Position numbers and translations under genes: made by a program
Source: Halicephalobus mephisto
Lineage: Eukaryota > Nematoda > Chromadorea > Rhabditida > Panagrolaimidae
DNA: 64,000 nucleotides
Assembly (NCBI GenBank): GCA_009193035.1
Contig: SWDT01000026.1
Location: forward strand, 186,001-250,000
Direction: 5' to 3'
The notes under the pieces: generated by a model
What the model was told of the DNA's origin: nothing
What the model saw: only the letters and a program-made list of their open reading frames with translations
The model's database searches: none
Shown: piece by piece, positions 13,271 through 35,014 of the stretch
Layout: each line of letters opens with the position of its first letter
Position numbering within the stretch: the stretch's first letter is position 1

Positions 13271-14339
13271 CGTGGAACTTTGTTGACTCGATAAATTTGC
13301 TGGAAAAATTTCTTTAATAAAGTTACTTTGACGGCATCTTTTGAGGTTTCAGAAGAGTGTTTACAGATTCTCGAGCTGGGTTCAAGGAAAGCTATTCTCG
13401 AGTATTTCTTACAAAATATGAATGATCTTGTAAAAAGTACCCATGAGGAATGTCAGTTTCAGAATAAAGATCAGTAATGATGTAGTTGAAATGATCATCA
13501 GAATACATCTTGGTGTGTTTTTTCAGTTTGTAAAATCACAATTTTATAAATTTTCGAAATTACGAATCTAGTGGAAAATTATAAAAGTTTTTAGAATCTT
13601 AGAGAACTTTCTGAAATCAAATTTAAACTTTCAAAATCTTATTGAATTTTTCTACAATCTTAGAAATCTTTAAAAATGTCGTTCAAATTTTAAACTTTCA
13701 AAATCTCATTGATTTTTTGAACTACTTCAAATCTTAAATTCCAAAAATTTTCAAATTCCACGAATTCGTGTTGAGATAATTTCGTAACAATACTAATTTC
13801 TATTTTTACATTACTATTATTTACAGAAAACTTTCATTTTTCTTTTTTCTACTTTTCCGATTAAACTTCAAAAATCTCCGAAAAATAAAACAGTAATCCG
13901 TATTTTTAAAATTTTACAATTAATAAAAGTTCATTTATTAAACTCCCAATTTTTGTATAAAAATAATTATTTATCTTCCATATAGTTAAATCTCGTTTAT
14001 CGTTGATTTCGGTTGAAGAAGTGCTTGAGGAGCACTCGATAGAAAAAGCTAGTAAAGAACAAAAGGAAGCATGGAGATGAGCTTTACGAAGGAATGCTTG
14101 AGGGCAAAAAATTACAAACGGTAAAGACAGACCAGCGCAGTTTAATTTTGAATTAAAAAATAAAAAAAGCAAGTTACAATTTAAATTCAAAAAATTAATT
14201 GATAAAGATATTTTTGATGATCCAAATATGACTATTTCTGTGTTGATTTCTTGATTATTTTTTGTTTGCTTATTTTTTTTTGTTTTTTAAGTGTTTTATT
14301 TTTTATATATTAGCGCAGTTAAAGATGAGTACTACGTTT

Positions 14340-14870
14340 TCGATATACACAAGAAGGGTACATTAAAATGATTATAATATATCAGAAACATTATATTGAA
14401 TGAACCGATATCAACTTCATGTATCAATGTATGAAATATAATGTATCTGATATACTATAATCGTTTTAATATATAAAATACATTATATCAATGCACCGAT
14501 ATCAACTTCATATATCGATATATTACATATAACGTATAACATACATTAAAATGGTTCTAATGTATCAGATACATTATATTGAATGCACCGATATCAACTT
14601 TATGTATCAATGTATAAAATATAATGTATATCATACATTAAAATGGTTCTAATGTATCAGATACATTATATTGAATGCACCGATATCAACTTCATATATC
14701 GATATATTACATATAACGTATATCATACATTAAAATGGTTCTAATGTATCAGATACATTATATCAATGAACCGATATCAATTTCATGTATCGATATATTA
14801 CATATAATGTATCTAATACACTATAATCATTTTAATATATCGATATACTTATACTATACGCCCATTTTTT
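14340..14870. repeat. 92-bp tandem satellite
   Basis: Unit with CATTAAAATGGTTCTAATG and TCAGATACATTATA words; unit starts at 14543, 14636 and 14728 give a period of 92-93 bp, with more diverged units to the left. It is the same word family as at 2.2, 15.8 and 49.1 kb. Confidence 0.85.
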
Positions 14871-14889
14871 ATATGTACACACAGTTTTA

Positions 14890-15540
14890 TGTATGTATAT
14901 GACTTTCATTCAAGATAATAGAAAAAGTAACAATTTGTTAAATATATTTTACTTGATCCTGGATGGAAACCAAATGTATATGATTTTTTGCATGAGAAAC
15001 TTAATTTTCATTTCTAAAATGATAAAAATTAACTTTTTATATGCAAAATCATACGTGTATTATTTCTACTTAAAATCAAGTTAAAAATCTTTAGCAAACT
15101 GTTATTTTTTCTATTATTTTTCACGGAAATAATACATTTAATTTCCCACACGAAAAATCATATGTACATGATTTCCATTCAGGATAAAGTTAAAAATCTT
15201 TAACCAATATTGTCGTTTTGTGATATTTAATGGAACTCATATATTTGACTTTCCATATGAGAAAGTTAGTTTCTATGTTTTCGAAAATATCAAATTTCCG
15301 GTATATGAAATCACATGAATGTTATTTCTACTCGAGATCAGGTGGGGAATTTTCAAAAAGGTTATTTTTGATCTTGAGTGGAAACCAGATATACGTGATT
15401 TTGTATTTCAGAAAGTTAATCTTTATCCTTCTAAAAATCGATATTGGCTTTCCGATATTCAAAACTATGTGTATTCTACTTCCACTCATGACCAAGTGAA
15501 AACTTCAAAAAAATGGTTTTTCTAAGGTCTTGAACAAAAT
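14890..15540. repeat. Degenerate repeats of about 100-160 bp
   Basis: Successive diverged copies of a segment containing GGAAACCAAATGTATATGAT-like and AAGTTAAAAATCTTTA words. Small open frames here are by-products of the repeat. Confidence 0.5.
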
Positions 15541-15834
15541 TTATATTTTTCAATTTTATTTTAATCAGTTCGTTTTTGAAATGATTTTATAAAATTTAAT
15601 TCTTAATAATTTCTAGATTTTAGGAACGGTGATCTTTCTAGAAAATCAGTTATTTTTAAACTTGAATGAGTGCGATTGTTTCTAAAAATTTTAAGTGTGT
15701 TTACGCAAAATTTTCAAGTGGAAACAGGAGTTTCGTGCAACTGTGAATTCCACGTTAAGTGCAATTAAGCTCTGATAAAGTTTCTTGCAAAAACAAGCCG
15801 AAAATCACTTGTATACCAGATAAAAACAAAAGTA

Positions 15835-16330
15835 CATTAAAATAGTTCTGATGTATCTGACTTATATTTAGTGTACTGGTGCATCAAATACAATGGACTG
15901 ATATTGTACTTAATGTATCGATACATAAAATATAATGTATCTGATACATTCTAATTGTTTTAATGTGTCGATATATTGAATATAATATATCGATGTTATA
16001 CTTGATATATCAGTACATTGAATATAATGCATCCAATACATCAGAACCGTTTTATTGTATCTGATTTATTGAATATAATGTATCGATGTTATACTTGATA
16101 TATCAGTACATTGAATATATCTCATGAATCAGAACCATTCTATTGTATCTGATTTATTGAATATAATATATCGATGTTATACTTGATATATCAGTACATT
16201 GAATATAATGCATCCAATACATCAAAACCGTTTTATTGTATCTGATTTATTGAATATAATACATCGATATCATACTTATTGTGTCGGCAAATTAAATATA
16301 ATGTATCCGATACATTATATACCATGTACT
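15835..16330. repeat. 88-93-bp satellite with inverted flanks
   Basis: The word GTTATACTTGATATATCAG starts at 15995, 16088 and 16176. The block is bounded by an inverted pair, ACAAAAGTACATTAAAA on the left and ATGTACTTTTTTGTGC on the right, as if the satellite had grown inside a terminal-inverted-repeat element. Confidence 0.75.
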
Positions 16331-16899
16331 TTTTTGTGCATAATAATTGATTTTCAAGTTTATTAGAAAAAAGAATTTTATTAAATTTAAGTTTTATCTA
16401 ATAGTGTAGTAATTTTTAAAATAAAAAATATTAATCACGATTTTTTTAAAGTTATTCAAAAAATACATTTTAAAAAATTCAAATTGTTAGTTAAAATTTT
16501 TTTTAAATAATTCAAAACTTGAATTTTTAAAATATTAATTACAGTTTAAAATCAACTGAAAATTGATAATTTAAAAAAAGTAATTCTGATCGTTTTTGAA
16601 ATATTTAAATTTCATTAAAAATTTAATCGTTTAGTTGTTTTATTAGTACGAACATGTTTAATGAAAACTTTCGTGATGAACATTAATTTAGTTTTTTTTT
16701 AGTTTTTTATGCAAAATTCTATTCAAATTTAGAAACGAACAAAATCAACATGATCATTAAAAATTTCCGTGATAAAATACAGTTTAATTTTTTTAAATTT
16801 CTCTTTCTGTAAAATTCTACTTTTATTTACGAAAAAAGTTCGATTTTTAAGGACTTTGTAACAAAATTGACTTTACTCGTCTAATTTAATTTTTGCACG

Positions 16900-17475
16900 A
16901 AATTCCATTCTAACTACAGATAAAAATTTTTTTATTTTCAAAGATTTTCGTGGTGAAAGTCGATGAATTTGATTTTTGTTAATTATAGCAGAATTTTGTA
17001 CAGAAAAACTTAAATCATAATTTTTAGAAATTATGGAAATTTATTTTTTTCATCTTTTTACAGAAATTTCACTTTAACTACAGATAAAAATTTTTTAATT
17101 TTCAAAGATTTTCATGGTGAAAGTCGATGAATTTGATTTTTGTTAATTATAGCAGAATTCCGCACAGAAAAACTTAAATTTCCAAAAATTATGATTTATT
17201 TTTTTTACATTTTTTTACAGAAATTCCATTCTAACTACAGATGAAAATTTTTTTTCAAAGATTTTCGTGGTGAAAGTTTATTTGAGTTTTTCTGCTCTAA
17301 TTAACGAAAAATGAAATTTATCATAATTTTTAGAAATTATGGAAATTTATTTTTTTTATCTTTTTACAGAAATTTTACTTTAACTACAGATGAATATTTT
17401 TTTTTCAAAGATTTTCGTGGTGAAAGTTTATTTCCTTCAATATCTTCTTACAGAAATTCCACTCTCACTACAGTA
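16900..17475. repeat. Degenerate tandem repeat, about 150-165 bp
   Basis: Repeated segment with AACTACAGATAAAAATTTTT followed by AAGATTTTCGTGGTGAAAG; CTACAG occurrences at about 16914, 17078, 17235, 17384 and 17468. Confidence 0.7.
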
Positions 17476-17866
17476 TATTAATGTCATCTTGGTTATGAAA
17501 ACTTTCGTGTCAGGAATTCATCTACTGTAACATGGTTGATCAACTTTAAAAAATTCAAGTTAACTTTTGTGAAAATTTTCATAAAAAATTACTCATAACG
17601 GGACAATTTCCATTAAATCCTCCGAAATCTCATTTTCGACTTTATCAAGTCAAATCGAATTCAAAAATTTCGTCAAACATCCAAATTGGCTAGAGTACAA
17701 ATGCCACTGTGAAATGAGGTCGATTTTTCAAAATTAAAAAAATTAATACTGTAAATTGAAAAGTAGAATCTGGACGGAAGGATCAAATTGAAAATCAATT
17801 CCGGAAGAGAAAGCTCTCGTTTCTGGAACCTATGCCAGACTTAATTAATTATTTAATTAACGAAGC

Positions 17867-28564
<10,698 letters not shown>

Positions 28565-29090
28565 GTCCTTCACTTGTCAGAAAAACTGTGAAACGAAGCC
28601 TGGTTGATGGACAAGATCCGTAATCGAAACTCGTCTTTCTTGACAAGCCTACAACATCATAATTCATCAGATGGAAATGGAACGCGGACACGTTATATGT
28701 TATGTTGTCAAAGGAGTGACGACTCTCGAGATGGCAGAAGTATTTCATTTCGGAATTGACAAGGAATTGAAGAATAAGATGAACGACAAAACACAAGGAC
28801 ACTCTAAACGGGCGAGAAAAATCTCTAAATCAATCGCATTACTCAGTAACGCCAGAGCCACTCCGATAGACACAAGCCGTATTTTCAGAAATGTCTGTCC
28901 TCCACGAAAAACGGCCAATAGAACAAAACTCCGCCCCCTCTGGCTACTGTAGACCAATTGCGCATTCAGTTTTTGGAGAAAATGACACCGGGGAAAAAAT
29001 GAACCTACTCTTTATTCTTCTTGGACAAGTTTGTTCCGACGAAACAGATGCCCCCGATATTCTGTAGATTCAGAGACTTGATTTTTTATT
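28565..29090 (-). promoter_or_regulatory. 5' region of unc-62: probable leader and promoter
   Basis: About 500 bp of normal composition directly upstream of the start codon. On the minus strand it holds GGGGGCGGAG and CTATTGG (CCAAT-like) near 28930-28950. A TTTCACAG acceptor about 25 nt upstream of the ATG suggests a leader exon or trans-splicing. Open frames of 93-131 codons here have no family likeness. Confidence 0.45.
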
Positions 29091-29629
29091 TTTTTAGGTT
29101 TAGGTCTTTTTGTCATTTTGGCGCTTTTTTCGTGGTAATGAAAAATTTGAATTTTTTAAAAATTCAAAAAATAAAACTTTAATTTAAGAAAATTTTTTAA
29201 AAATTCAAAAAATAAAATTTGAATTTCTGAAAAAAATATAAAAAATAAAATTTTAATTTTAAGAAAATTTTTTTAAATTCAAAAAATAAAACTTTAATTT
29301 TTGAAAAAATATAAAAAAAAAAGTTTAAATTTTTTTAAATTCAAAAAATAAAATTTTAATTTTTGAAAAATTAAAAAATAAAATTTTAATTTTTGAAAAA
29401 TTAAAAAATTGAATTTTAAATTTTCGTCAATTTTAAAAATGAAATATAATTTTTTGATTTAAAAGTTATAAATTAATAATTAAAAAATGAAAAATATCTT
29501 GTTCAAGATCAAAGTTGGGTAATTTGATCCGTTTTTAGAGGATCAGTATCTAGTTTCATAATCAAGAAAGTCAAGTATTTTCGTGTTAAGTCCATTTTCG
29601 GATTGGTTTCAGAAAATTAAAATCAAAAT

Positions 29630-30090
29630 TAGTTAAATAAAATAACATAAGTTGTATCACGAAAATAGTTAATAAAAAATAAAACAATTTTCGTGTAAAA
29701 ATTACTAGTTAAAAAATATATTTTTAAAAAGTTAAATAAAATAACATTGATCTTAGCAGGAAAAGTAGTTTATAAAAAATATAAAATAATAATTTTCGTG
29801 TCAAGACTACTAGTTAAAAAATATATTTTTAAAAAGTTAAATAAAATAACATTGATCTCACCACGAAAATAATTAATAAAAAATAAAACAATTTTCGTGT
29901 AAAAATTACTAGTTGGAAAATATATTTTTAAAAAAAGTTAAATAAAATAACATTGATCTTAGCAGGAAAAGTAGTTTATAAAAAATATAAAATAATAATT
30001 TTCGTGTAAAAATTACTAGTTAAAAAATATATTTTTAAAAATTAGAAAAATAGTTAAATAAAATAATATTAGTTCTGCCACGAATGATTT
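29630..30090. repeat. About 120-bp tandem repeat
   Basis: Four to five copies of a unit with AATTTTCGTGTAAAAATTAC, TAGTTAAAAAATATATTTTT and AATAACATTGATCTTAGCAG. Confidence 0.75.
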
Positions 30091-30726
30091 TTAAATTTTT
30101 CTCTTACCACAAATTTAGTTATTAATCTTCCAATTATTACAAAAATGCCAACAGTTTAAATTTTCAAAATTTATTTGATTTTCTTAAAAAATTAAAAATT
30201 CTCCAATTTTCATGATTTTATTTTTCACAATCTTTGAAATTCAAAAAAACTTTAAAAATAAAATTTTTTTTAATTTAAAAAAAACTTAAAAATTAGGTTT
30301 TTTTTAAATAATATTTAAAAATTTAATTTTTTAAATTAAAAAAAATTTTACAATTTAATTTTTTTTATTTTAAAAAAATATTTAAAAATTTGATTTTTTT
30401 AATTTTAAAAAAATATTTAAAAATTAGCTTTTTTGAGAAATTTAATAGTGAAGTCAGAATGCACTTCAGAAGATGAATCCATCTCATAATCTACCCAAAT
30501 TCGAATTTCTCATTCGGAATGAAATTTTTCAACAATTAAAATGTAAATTGCCTTTTTTAAAGGATCCGAAACTATTTTTATCCTGTCGAAATTCCTATCT
30601 TGTCTTGTGACAGTTTTCAGTACAGCCATCAAATCCAGAAATATTAGTTTTATCGTAAAATAACATTTTTAATAAAAAAACAAAAAATAAAAATCAAGTC
30701 TCTAAATAAGAAATATATAATCATAG

Positions 30727-31135
30727 TTTCCACTCAGGACCATAAAAGTGTTTTTTTAACTTTTATGGTCCTGAGCGGAAATTACAAAGACATAAATCTT
30801 CAAAGTTTCCACTCAGGAACATGGAAATGTGCTTTTTGAAAAATTCTAACTTGGTCTTGAGCGGAAATTATGAAAATTTTTATATTTATAGTTTCCACTC
30901 AGGAACATGGAAAAGTGCTTTTAGAAAAATTCTAACTTGGTCTTGAGCGGAAATTACAAAGCTATAAATCTTCAAAGTTTCCACTCAGGAACACGAAAAT
31001 GTACTTTTTGAAAAATCCTAACTTGGTCTTGAGCGGAAATTACAAGGACATAAATCTTCAAAGTTTCCACTCAGGAACATGGAAAAGTGCTTTTTTAAGA
31101 AATATTTACCTTATTCCCGAGTGAAAATTATTTTC
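30727..31135. repeat. Array of about 90-bp hairpin units
   Basis: Five tandem units, each an inverted repeat: TTTCCACTCAGGA on the left, TCCTGAGCGGAAA-like on the right. The first (30727-30749 pairing with 30759-30781, 9-nt loop) has 22 of 23 pairs. Later units have diverged arms such as CTTGGTCTTGAGCGGAAAT. Confidence 0.85.
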
Positions 31136-31139
31136 ATAT

Positions 31140-33130
31140 AATTTCAAATACCGATTAGTCGATATTCTTTTAAATTAAAAAAATTCAAAAAACTTATTTA
31201 AAAAATTATAAATTTAATTTAAAAAAATAAAAAAAAAACTTATTTAAAAAATTATAAATTTAATTTTTAAAAATTTAAAAAAAAAAACTTATTTAAAAAA
31301 TTATAAGTTTAATTTAAAAAAATAAAAAAATTATAAATTTAATTTTTAAAAATTTAAAAAAAAAACTTATTTAAAAAATTAAAATTCACAATAATTATCG
31401 AGGGAATGAATGGCAAGCAAATATTTGGACATTATTTGAGCGCGAAAAACCTTCAGAAGGAACAAACGGATCAGAGGGATTAACGGGAAACAAAGAAATC
31501 AGATTTGACTCTTTAGAAACCGTCAAAAACGGCCTTGGAGCTGGTTAAAGATTTTTGAGATTCGATCGATACAAAACGGAAAGCAGCATTTTTTACTTTT
31601 ATCAACGAAATCGAATACTCTGTAATAAAATTTTTTTAGGTTTTTTATACAGAAGGTTCTGTCGCCTGATTCAGCAAAAAAAACGACTGAAAAGGAAAAC
31701 CGTGCTTATCAGGGAAATAATCTCAGAAAAATCAGAAAATTCAAGTTCTTAAAAATTGAGAATCATTGAAATTTCAATTAAATAAGTTTTTTTAATTTTA
31801 ATTTTTATTTAAAATTAATTTTTTTAATTTTAATTTTTTATTCAAAATTAATTTTTTAAAAAATCAGAAAATTCAAGTTCTTAAAAGTTGAAAATCATTG
31901 AAATTTCAATTAAATTAATTTTTTTAATTTTAATTTTTATTTAAAATTAATTTTTATAAAAATCAGAAAATTCAAGTTCTTAAAAGTTAAAAATCATTGA
32001 AATTTCAATTAAATTCAATATTTTTAATTTTCATTAAAAATTAATTTTTAAAAAGCCCGAATTTATGAAAATTTAAAATTATTAAAATTTAAATTAAATT
32101 AATTTTTTAAAAAATCAGAAAATTCAAGTTCTTAAAAATTGAAAATCATTGAAATTTCAATTAAATAAGTTTTTAAAATTTTTATTTTTATTTAAAATTA
32201 ATTTTAAAAAATTTTCAAAAATTTTTAAATTCAAAAAAAATAATTTTAAATTTTGTTCAAACGTCATTAAAAATTTTTCTAAATATATATATTTTTTATT
32301 TCATTAAATTTTTTTAAATATATATATTTTTTATTCCATTAAATTTTTTTAATGTATAATTTTTTTATTTTATCAAAAGTCTAAAAAAAACCTAAAATCG
32401 ACCTGTCCATCAACTTTGGCGCCAATCCTCGAAAAAAAATACCTAAGAGTCCAAAATGGACAAGATATGAAGCTTATCTTTGGGAACTTCCAGGATCAAA
32501 AAACAAAAACCAAAAAAACTCATAAAATCGAAGATCCATATTAACGTGAAAATTAAACAAAAATTTTTAAAAATAATCACAAAAAAATTTCAAACAAATA
32601 TAAAAAATAAAATTTTTAAAAATAATCACAAAAAAAAATTTTAGAATTTTAATAGTTTTCTAAAATTTTTAAATTTAAAAAAAAATTAATTTTTGAACAA
32701 ATATTTAAAATTTATAATTTTTTTTAATAAAAATTTTTAAATATTTTTTAATTTTCAAAAAATTAATTTTTGAAAAAATATTTAAAATTTATAATTTTTT
32801 TTTAAATAAAAATTTTTAAATATTTTTAAATTTTCAAAAAAGTTAATTTTTAAATAAATATTTAAAATTTATAATTTTTTTAAATATAATTTTTAAATAT
32901 TTTTTAATTTTCTAAAAAAATTAATTTTTGAACAAATACCTAAAATTTATAATTTTTTAAATAAAAATTTTCTCGAAACGAAAGTTTTTAATTTTGAGAA
33001 AAGTTAAAAAAAGAATTTTAAGAATTTCCACATTTCGGAACTTCCTACCGTACTCCAGGGACCTTGGAAAAACTCAATTTTTAATTGACTAAATTTCTGA
33101 AATTATGAAATAATTTTATCCAAAATAACC
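31140..33130. other. A/T-periodic spacer, no gene seen
   Basis: Long phased A- and T-runs with loose repeats (a unit around AATCAGAAAATTCAAGTTCT at 31730-32150). A short island of normal composition at 31400-31560 has no supported coding frame. This resembles the periodic A/T clusters of Caenorhabditis. Confidence 0.6.
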
Positions 33131-33153
33131 CCCTGACAATTACCATACTACTT

Positions 33154-33492
33154 TTACCACAATCTTTGTTCTTGCTCGGTTGGTTCAATCTCACTAGGAT
33201 CCAAAACCCATAGTCGGGGCTTTCTCCAGAGAAAGCAAGCGTCAGGCAGGAACTGCCACAGATCCATCAACTTGTCTTCCTCTCTTGTGAGCAAAACCCT
33301 GAAAATTTGCCCGGCTGGCAGCCAATGCCCAAGGTCGCATCGGATGAAGAACAGCACAGCCGCTCTTTCCCAAAAGTCAAAAAGAGGCCGTTGTCCCAAA
33401 TGTCCTAGTCTAAATCTCTGTTGTTCATCTTTTCGGGGATCTGCCAAAACTATTGCGCAATCAAGATCCGATTTAACGATTGCCAAAATTAT
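33154..33492 (-). CDS. Unrecognised exon-like frame (113 codons with stop)
   Basis: Following a good acceptor (TTTATTCCCAG) the minus strand stays open for 112 residues to a TAG. The composition is much less AT-rich than the flanks, and the product is rich in Trp, Phe and charged residues (RPLFDFWERAAVLFF; EEDKLMDLWQFLPD). I know no family for it. No ATG opens the frame near its start, so it would be a terminal exon, but no upstream exon is evident before the striatin exon at 34778-34948. It could also be a relic of a captured gene. Confidence 0.4.
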   Translation of the reverse strand: MILAIVKSDLDCAIVLADPRKDEQQRFRLGHLGQRPLFDFWERAAVLFFIRCDLGHWLPAGQIFRVLLTREEDKLMDLWQFLPDACFLWRKPRLWVLDPSEIEPTEQEQRLW

Positions 33493-33589
33493 CTGGGAAT
33501 AAATGTAATCAAAGAATTATCAGAAAAATCTAAATTATCATTACCAAAAACCACAACAAAATTTTTTTTCAGTATTCATCAACACTAAA

Positions 33590-34260
33590 ATCTCCTTAAA
33601 AAACTTTAAACATTTATTAATTCCTAAAATTACAGTAGAAAAATCATATAATTAATTATAAAATCTCCTTAAAAAACTTTAAATATTTATTAATTCCTAA
33701 AATTACAGTAGGAAAACTATTCAATTAACTATAGTTAAAATCTCCTTAAAAAACTTTAAATATTTATTAATTCCTAAAATTACAGTAGGAAAATCATATA
33801 ATTAATTATAAAATCTTATTAAAAAACTCTAAATATTTAATAATTACTAAAATTACAATAAAAAAATTACATAATTAATTATAGTTAAAATCTCCTTAAA
33901 AAACTTTAAACATCTATTAATAATTAAAATTACAGTAGGAAAATCATATAATTAATTATAAAATCTCTGTAAAAAACTTTAAACATTTATTAATTCCTAA
34001 AATTACAGTAAGAAAATTACATAATTAACTATAGTTAAAATCTCTGTAAAAAACTTTAAATATTTAATAATTCCTAAAATTACAGTAGGAAAATTATACA
34101 ATTAACTATCATTAAAATTTCTGTAAAAACTATTTTAAACATCTATTAATAATTAAAATTACAGTAGGAAAATCATATAATTAATTATAAAATCTTCTTA
34201 AAAAACTTTAAATATTTAATAATTCTTAAAATTACAGTAACAAACTTTTTACAATTACCA
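33590..34260. repeat. About 60-75-bp tandem repeat
   Basis: Roughly nine copies of AAATCTCCTTAAAAAACTTT, AATATTTATTAATTCC and TAAAATTACAGTAGGAAAAT. Non-coding. Confidence 0.85.
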
Positions 34261-34777
34261 TTACTTAAAACTACAGTAAGAAAATACTTTTTTCCAGTCA
34301 AAAATAAACTACAGTATTTCTTCCAATTATGTATAATTAAAAACACTCAAAAAAATGTTCAATTTCCACCAAAACTATCTTAAAAAAACCATTTTACCTT
34401 CATCCAAAAACCACAATAATAAAAATACTCTAATATTTCCAACTTCCAAACCTCCCAATTACCATACACCCAAGGTACCCCCTTTCAAAACTTGAATTTC
34501 TCGTTTATCATCTCTACAAAGACACGCAGAAACCGTTCAAATCCAATTCACTAAATTAATACAAAAAATCCTTCCGAATAGTTTCAACCTAAAACACCAA
34601 TTTCAAATAATAATCGAGTATCAATACTTCTCAGTGACTACTCGATTCCAGTAAAAAAACGTTTAAAAATTACAGTTTTTGATTCTTTGCCAATATATTA
34701 GACATGTTCTTGCCAACAGCCGTGAGTGAAGCGATTTCAAGATAATGATTAAAAATACGAGGTATCACGGTTACCAA

Positions 34778-34948
34778 TTAAGCACTTTCTTCTTCTGTTT
34801 GAAACGATCCAATACCTCCAACAACCCTTTGAGAACTAAAGATTTTTGCCAAACTATCCGCTCCAGCAGATCCAATAAGTGGTCTCGATGGATGAAAAGC
34901 CACTGCCAAAACACTCATATCAAACTTCTTCCTGTGAGCAGCAATTTC
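34778..34948 (-). CDS. Striatin-family WD40 protein, terminal exon only
   Basis: Striatins are scaffold subunits of the STRIPAK phosphatase complex with a C-terminal WD40 propeller. This 57-codon exon (acceptor TTTTGTAG, stop TAA) gives EIAAHRKKFDMSVLAVAFHP and then GSAGADSLAKIF, which matches the last WD repeat of striatins, plus a short extra tail ending TEEESA. No upstream striatin exon can be found on the minus strand between here and about 42 kb. An RTE-type LINE starts within about 100 bp of the acceptor. So this is either the end of a gene with a very large, transposon-filled intron or an orphaned fragment. Confidence 0.75.
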   Translation of the reverse strand, partial: EIAAHRKKFDMSVLAVAFHPSRPLIGSAGADSLAKIFSSQRVVGGIGSFQTEEESA

Positions 34949-35014
34949 CTACAAAATATAAATTAATAAAAACAAAATTATTACAAAAACAACTATTTTT
35001 ACAAAGCAATCTCG

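Larger units (their letters stand above)
10411..17866. other. Spacer between myosin and unc-62; promoter region of myosin plus repeats
   Basis: About 7.4 kb without a supported gene. It contains an LTR-like relic (11182-11682), a less AT-rich island (12950-13270) and four blocks of tandem repeats, listed separately. A short stretch near 13980-14150 shows broken coding-like pieces on the plus strand but has several stops. Confidence 0.6.
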
